Shown: piece after piece, positions 58,934 to 64,000 of the stretch
Numbering within the stretch: the stretch's first letter is position 1
Layout: each line of letters opens with the position of its first letter
Translations under genes and position numbers: made by a program
DNA from: Beta vulgaris subsp. vulgaris
Taxonomy: Eukaryota > Streptophyta > Magnoliopsida > Caryophyllales > Amaranthaceae
Reading direction: 5' to 3'
Length of the DNA stretch: 64,000 nt
Assembly (NCBI RefSeq): GCF_026745355.1
Contig: NC_079206.1
Span: 39,559,779-39,623,778 of the forward strand
The notes under the pieces: model-generated
Database searches by the model: none
Seen by the model: only the letters and a program-made list of their open reading frames with translations
Told to the model about the DNA's origin: nothing

Positions 58934-61900
58934 TGTAACACCCCGATCCTCAATCACAATTAATACAAACCTTAATAAAATAGTCTCCTAATTTGACTCG
59001 AAATTTCGACAGCACTTCCTCTGAAAATTTGACAACCCAAAGTGGGAAATAATTTAAACCTGTTTACAAACTCAATAAAATATAATATTCTTCATCTCAA
59101 AACCTAAAACCGTCAACGCTTTCGCGGAAACCACCTCAAGAGGTAATCAAACCCAATGGCACTAATCAGTATTACAAACTAATCAAAGAAATCTTCAATC
59201 AAAACCTCAACAAGACTAATATAACTAATACATATTTAAACTCAAGTACAATTTACATTTGGAAGTCTTCGAATATAAAGTTCCTCTATGAATTTCCGTC
59301 CTCACCTTAAACTTCGCGAATCCAACAAGAAACCTACTCTAGTATCAACTGCTCACCATTATACAAAGTATATGGATCATTACAGGTTCAACCCCACATG
59401 GGAAAGAACAACACAAACAAAACACAAATATAGCACACGTTAGCAAAAGCTGAGTACCAACACTCCACCTTAAGCAAAATAAGAAAGCATCCAAAATATG
59501 TACTTCAAAAGATAAAAGTATAACTCAAATTCTCATTATATTCTTATATGAAGTTTCTGCTTTATAAACTTTCTATGTTAATCTATATTCATTCAAAGCT
59601 AAAAGAATTCGTATCTCAAAACTACCTTAATTATGTTCAATACTCGTAATCCTCAAGTTCCAAAACAAATTACATAGTCATGATAAGTAAAATAACCATG
59701 TAAGTCATATAGACAAGAATATAGTCAAATAGAGTTACCAATAAGTTTCATCACCGAAATCACAAAGTAATCGAGTAGCATGTTCACGACGTTTGAGTAT
59801 CCTAATATATTGATAATGGATTCATTGAGTTCATAATCACGAGTAATTCATCTTTGATAATCAAATACAAGACGTGGAATAAATATCAATTGTTATCAAA
59901 TTCCAAAGATCATTTCAGCAAACAAGAGTTATCAAATAATCCAAAGATAAAGTCAGAGTGGATTCGGGAGCCCCGGCCAACCCACTAAATAGCAAATGAT
60001 AGACCCGGGAGCCCCGGCCGGTCTATAATAATGTAAACCGGGAGCCCCGGCCGGTTTACCAATAATATCAATGGCCAATAACCTATAGTGTGCATGCACA
60101 CCCCTCAAGTCAAGCTTTTATGTGACCCGGGAGCCCCGGCCGGCCACGCTAGTGAAGAGGACGGTTTAGTATCTTGCCACATACGGCGAATATCAATCAA
60201 TCCAATATCTTCCCAATTTGGGCGAAGATAATATAACAAAACATCCATATTTCCAATAGTTAGTCCATGTAATCTTTCATTTTCCACAATTAATATCTTT
60301 TAAGAAATCAAGAGCAACTAGGGTGCAATCTTTCTTTCACAGTGATCCAAAAATCAATAACCTTCTCACGTATCAACCAAATCAGACAATATTATCAAGA
60401 TTCCGAAATAACATGAGTTAATCGATGTATTCAATAACATTGTAGTTCATACTATGCATTTCAATCCAAATCAATTCTATAACATTCCCTATCTACATTG
60501 ATGTCATCAACGATTTTACAATCACACGAATGAACCAATACATCTTATATCATTGTAGTACATACGTTATACTTGGATCCATATCAATCATATGCAAGTC
60601 CATATCCATTTTAAGTAACATAGGAAATAGCCTCAGCAATTCAATCCACTAAGTTTTATGTCCACCTTTATAAGTAAATTTGTATATCTCAAGCAACTTT
60701 CATAGTCATCAAATAATTTACAAAATCTCGAAGTTACACTCGAATTATCATCCTTCAATACAACACCAGAGAAGTAAGAATTCATAACTATTAACTCAAT
60801 AGAAGGATCCATGTTTTAACCCCAAATTTAGTCGATTTAGAGTATACTAAAACTTGACTCAAGCACCTATAATCATTCACATCTTAGGTGACTTCTAAGA
60901 ATCTAATTTTTAACAATATTGCTTCTCTATAGCCCATGGTTACAGTAAATTTCACAAGTAGCATGAATTAAGTATCATGAAGTCTAGAATATGACTTATT
61001 TGGTCATAGTAATAGAAACCTTAATAAGACCTGAGATTTAGGTGCTCAATCTATCAATGATTATCCAGAAGCAAACTTAGTCCCTATAGCGAAATCATTT
61101 CACAATGATCAAATAATCAATAATATGAAAGGCACCACAATTACACATCCCTTCAATTTCAAGTGTAACTAATACCATATACATCAAATTCAATAAATCA
61201 ACTCCATACCATTCCATATTATTCACTTCAAATAGGTCCATTAATCTATCATAGGTCATAATCTTATAACACAAAGATTGTAAAGCTGAAAAGATACTCA
61301 TCGTAGTTAACCATAACACTATCCGCTACATTTCAGTTTATTAACAATAATTTAGTATCATCTATGTAATTAAGATAGTAATTTACATAGAATAATAATC
61401 GATCTATACTAGAATAACCTATACTCCATTTCAAATGAACCGACAAATGTTTTATAAATATATTGATCACATCTTTTCATATATACCCATTAAAGAATTC
61501 AAGAACATCTCTTAATAAATAACTATAAAGAATCTCATTTAGACTAATTAGGAATCGAAATAGCTCTTTACTCCATAATCTTAAGTCCTAACTGAGAATT
61601 TCATATGGTATATATTGAAAGTTGTCATCTTCAAGTATTACATTATAAATGCAATCCTGAATCAAGTCACAACTACTAATATGAACTCTACTTTCGATGA
61701 ACCAACAATTCTGTCTTCAATTGCGAGATACAACTCCACAATTTATTCTAATATAGACTTTAATTAGTAGTAACGCCTTATCCAACGACTTTATCCAATC
61801 TTCACAATTCATAACAAGTTTCAGTTACTTTAAGGTTAAATATTTGGCTTTAGGAAGCTACATATTTCAATCAGAACCTTCAATATGGTTTAAGATAAAT

Positions 61901-63003
61901 CTGAAATTTAACCACTTTAAAGACATTCCAATTCCAACTATCCTGACATCAATGATTTACACATGAAAAATCCAGAATTTCATGACAAGAATTTCGAAAC
62001 ATAACTCACATACTCAGATTTGATTTTACTAGAATCAAAAACATGAAAACTACTCATCAATAACTAGCAAACTAAATCACAAATCAAAGAATATATAATT
62101 GAAATCAACCTCATAATTCCATCAAAGTTCAAAGGAGAAAACAATAGAGAAGCAAAAGGGTGAGTGTGGCACCTCACTGGCGGGCCAGAATTGAGCTGCA
62201 ACACTGCGACAATGGCGGCAGAGCATCGCGGGACAACAACGCAGCAGCGGCAACATCGCACGAAAGGCAGCACCGCTCGATCGTGTCGGCAGCGACATCG
62301 ACGCAACAATAACAACACCACAACAGCTCGCGGTGGCAGCGCTCATAGCAGCACCTCCAATTCGCGAGACTAACTGCGACCACAAGAACAGAGGAGCGAG
62401 ACAAAACAGGGAGTCTTGCGGTGGCAGACGACGAAGCTCCGGCAAGCTGCAAAAATACGCCAGCGAAGAACCAGCCAGAAGGGAGAGACACGAAGTGCGA
62501 GAGAGAGATGCAAAGGATATAGAGAGATGAGGGCTTGGGGTTTGGGAAAAATGAAACACACGAGAGAAAGATGAAGACTTGTTAGTTTTGGGGTTTTTCA
62601 ATTGAACGACATGGGAGGGGGGGGGGCTTTGGTTTATTGACCGACTAAAACAAGGGGTGGTGTATATGATTTTCGGGTTTTCTTTCTTTTCTAGTCACAT
62701 CTAAAATGTCTACAACACAACTTACTAACATAATACTGTAAATGTTTGTAACTACGATAAACTAACATATAACGATTTGAACTCCAAGTTATTCAAAATC
62801 ATTTCTCGAAATATACTTGTAGTTTAAACACTTCTAAAGTATCGTTGAATTAACATATAATATTAACAATAATAACCTACTAGAAAATCGTTAATTAAAA
62901 ATATAAACTTCATATTCCAACTTAATATGATAAGAAGATCTAATATATATAATTTTGGATAACAATGATAATTAAAACACCCTTAAAAATATGGGTTGTT
63001 ACA
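58934..63003 (-). mobile_element. Gypsy solo LTR, 4.07 kb, nested in the copia LTR
   Basis: It is bounded by TGTAACACCCCGATCC and GGTTGTTACA. The flanks are AAAAG (58929-58933) and AAAAA (63004-63008), a 5-bp duplication with one change; the uninterrupted partner LTR reads AAAAGACTC at this place. On the minus strand it begins TGTAACAACCCATATTTTTA and ends GGGGTGTTACA, so it lies in minus orientation. It has no coding content. A GC-rich block at 62160-62530 lies near the start of its transcribed part, and four GC-core hairpins lie at 59957-60147. Confidence 0.9.
59957..60147 (-). repeat. Four hairpins with common CGGGAGCCCCGGCC core
   Basis: Cores at 59965, 60006, 60039 and 60128 are each framed by different, self-complementary arms: AGTGGATT/AACCCACT, ATAGACC/GGTCTAT, GTAAACC/GGTTTAC, GTGACC/GGCCAC. 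Within the core CGGG and CCCG can pair around AGC. Spacing between copies is irregular. Confidence 0.8.
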
Positions 63004-63943
63004 AAAAAACTCTTTTTTGTACAACTGAAACTTGGACCAACTCTGTTCCTCTAGGAACTTGTTCCCAGTCAGCCTGTTCCCCCTGAACAGTTGACTTCTC
63101 CCTTGACTTCACTCGAAATCTGTTCTCTTTCTCTCTTCTCTTTCTCTTTCTCTCTTCTCTCAAGAATGATTACAGATTTTGATTCTCTCAACCCAATCTA
63201 TAATACATCAATGTCTAAGAAGAAGAAAAACCGAGCAAACTTTCACTAAGAATATTACATAAAAATTCTGAAAGTTATTCTAAAAAGATCATTACAAACA
63301 TCTATTTGTAGAGACCTATTTACTTGATTTCTTCTCCACGAACTTCTCCATGTTCTTCTCCATGAACACACGTTCTCTTAGCCACTTCTCCATTTTGTCC
63401 GTTGTAATCTATCCGTTGGTAGTTTAGTTTGTTGGGCTTCCACGATCTTCTCCATGATCTCAGCCACTTCTCCATTATCACACGCCTTACATATAGTTAG
63501 GTTGTTTTGGTTCCTAAATTCTAGGAACTACCTCAACGTTCACTTTGTTGGCGCTGCTGCTTAGGTTAATGATTTGCGGCTTCATACTTCTAGGAAAATA
63601 TCAAAGCTGCGCATACATTTCACTAAACAAGATATTATGGAATCTTCATATATTACATTAGTTATCACCATAATATAAATCGGATAACACAAGTAAATAA
63701 TAAATAATTTTAAACTTTAAATACTTAATCAAACCTTCATAAAATATTTACCATTTTATTTGTGTACCTTAAGAACATTTATTCGTATTAAAAACTAGAC
63801 AAATAAAATAAATAAAACAAAAACAAACTAGAGAACTAGAACTAAGACATAAACAAGTTACTTCTAAGAAGGAACCTAAAAACCGAATTAAACTAATAAA
63901 ATGTAAACATTAATTATATGTCATTATCAAAATAGTAATATCA

Positions 63944-64000
63944 AAATATATGGAATAACTGTCTCCCTTACTATCTATAAGTAAAAAAGTATCATCCGAG
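63944..64000 (-). pseudogene. accD: accD continuation beyond the copia insertion
   Basis: On the minus strand this reads SDDTFLLIDSKGDSYSIYFD, which is plastid AccD sequence N-terminal to the part at 51241. The first bases repeat AAATA, the copia target duplication. The NUPT therefore goes on past the window end. Confidence 0.88.

Larger units (their letters stand above)
51242..63943 (-). mobile_element. SIRE/Maximus-like copia element inserted in the nuclear accD copy
   Basis: Element on the minus strand with LTRs 58687-63943 (5', itself interrupted) and 51242-52434 (3'), flanked by AAATA at 51237-51241 and 63944-63948. Internal order on the minus strand is gag-C, protease, integrase, RT, RNase H, then an extra ORF before the 3' LTR, as in SIRE-type copia elements. 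The 5' LTR is followed immediately by the middle of gag: primer site and gag N-terminus are missing. The LTRs are highly similar, so insertion is recent. Confidence 0.88.
58687..63943 (-). repeat. 5' LTR of the copia element, split by a nested solo LTR
   Basis: LTR sequence occupies 58687-58933 and 63004-63943 and matches 51242-52434 in order. The interruption at 58934-63003 is a gypsy solo LTR. The outer nine bases (GAAATAACA in the partner) are degenerate here (AATATCA). Confidence 0.9.

Noticed and set aside
62122..62601. 159-codon ORF on the minus strand
   Set aside because: It lies in the GC-rich part of the solo LTR, several overlapping frames are equally open, and the product is Ser/Cys/Leu-rich without any domain. 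It reflects base composition.

Overview
This is a stretch of plant nuclear genome, almost certainly a eudicot. The evidence is one intron-rich protein gene with GT-AG introns, Ty1/copia, Ty3/gypsy, LINE and DNA transposons of plant type, and a block of plastid DNA moved into the nucleus (a NUPT). The plastid proteins read like those of a spinach/beet relative (Caryophyllales), but that placement is from memory and tentative. There is no bacterial operon, CRISPR array or defence system here.

Layout. 1-7.9 kb: eight 3' exons of an ORP3-type oxysterol-binding-protein-related gene (+), whose two largest introns carry four intact-looking miniature transposons. 8.5-10.3 kb: a decayed LINE with the start of its endonuclease. 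11.4-12.5 kb: a CACTA-like end and a ~0.9 kb inverted-repeat element. 12.6-17.95 kb: a broken copia element (+). 17.95-21.94 kb: the 3' end of a gypsy element with polypurine tract and LTR. 22.2-28.8 kb: a gag-only Ogre/Tat-like remnant holding a 2.2 kb solo LTR with 5-bp target duplications. 29.0-34.7 kb: a complete non-coding LTR element with 401-bp LTRs, TSD CATAC and several tandem arrays, sitting in what looks like a decayed MULE (35.1-36.0 kb). 36.0-36.9 kb: a LINE 3' end (-). 36.9-43.3 kb: a Tat-type gypsy element (-) with a 960-codon open polyprotein and two RNase H domains but only one LTR. 43.3-51.2 kb, resuming at 63.94 kb: the NUPT, made of a ycf1 piece fused to a psbJ-petA-cemA-ycf4-psaI-accD piece. 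51.24-63.94 kb: a SIRE-like copia element (-) inserted inside the nuclear accD copy, with a 4.07 kb gypsy solo LTR nested in its right LTR.

How it fits together. Only the ORP gene looks like a working host gene. The rest is a multi-layer nest whose order can be read from target duplications and broken frames: plastid DNA entered first, then gypsy and copia elements jumped into it, then a gypsy LTR jumped into the copia LTR and was reduced to a solo LTR. The plastid genes keep nearly full coding sequence with one-base indels, so the transfer looks fairly recent. The most unusual signals are the non-coding LTR element with arrays, apparently related to the neighbouring Tat element by its LTR and primer site, and four hairpins with a constant GC core and covarying stems in the 4.07 kb solo LTR.
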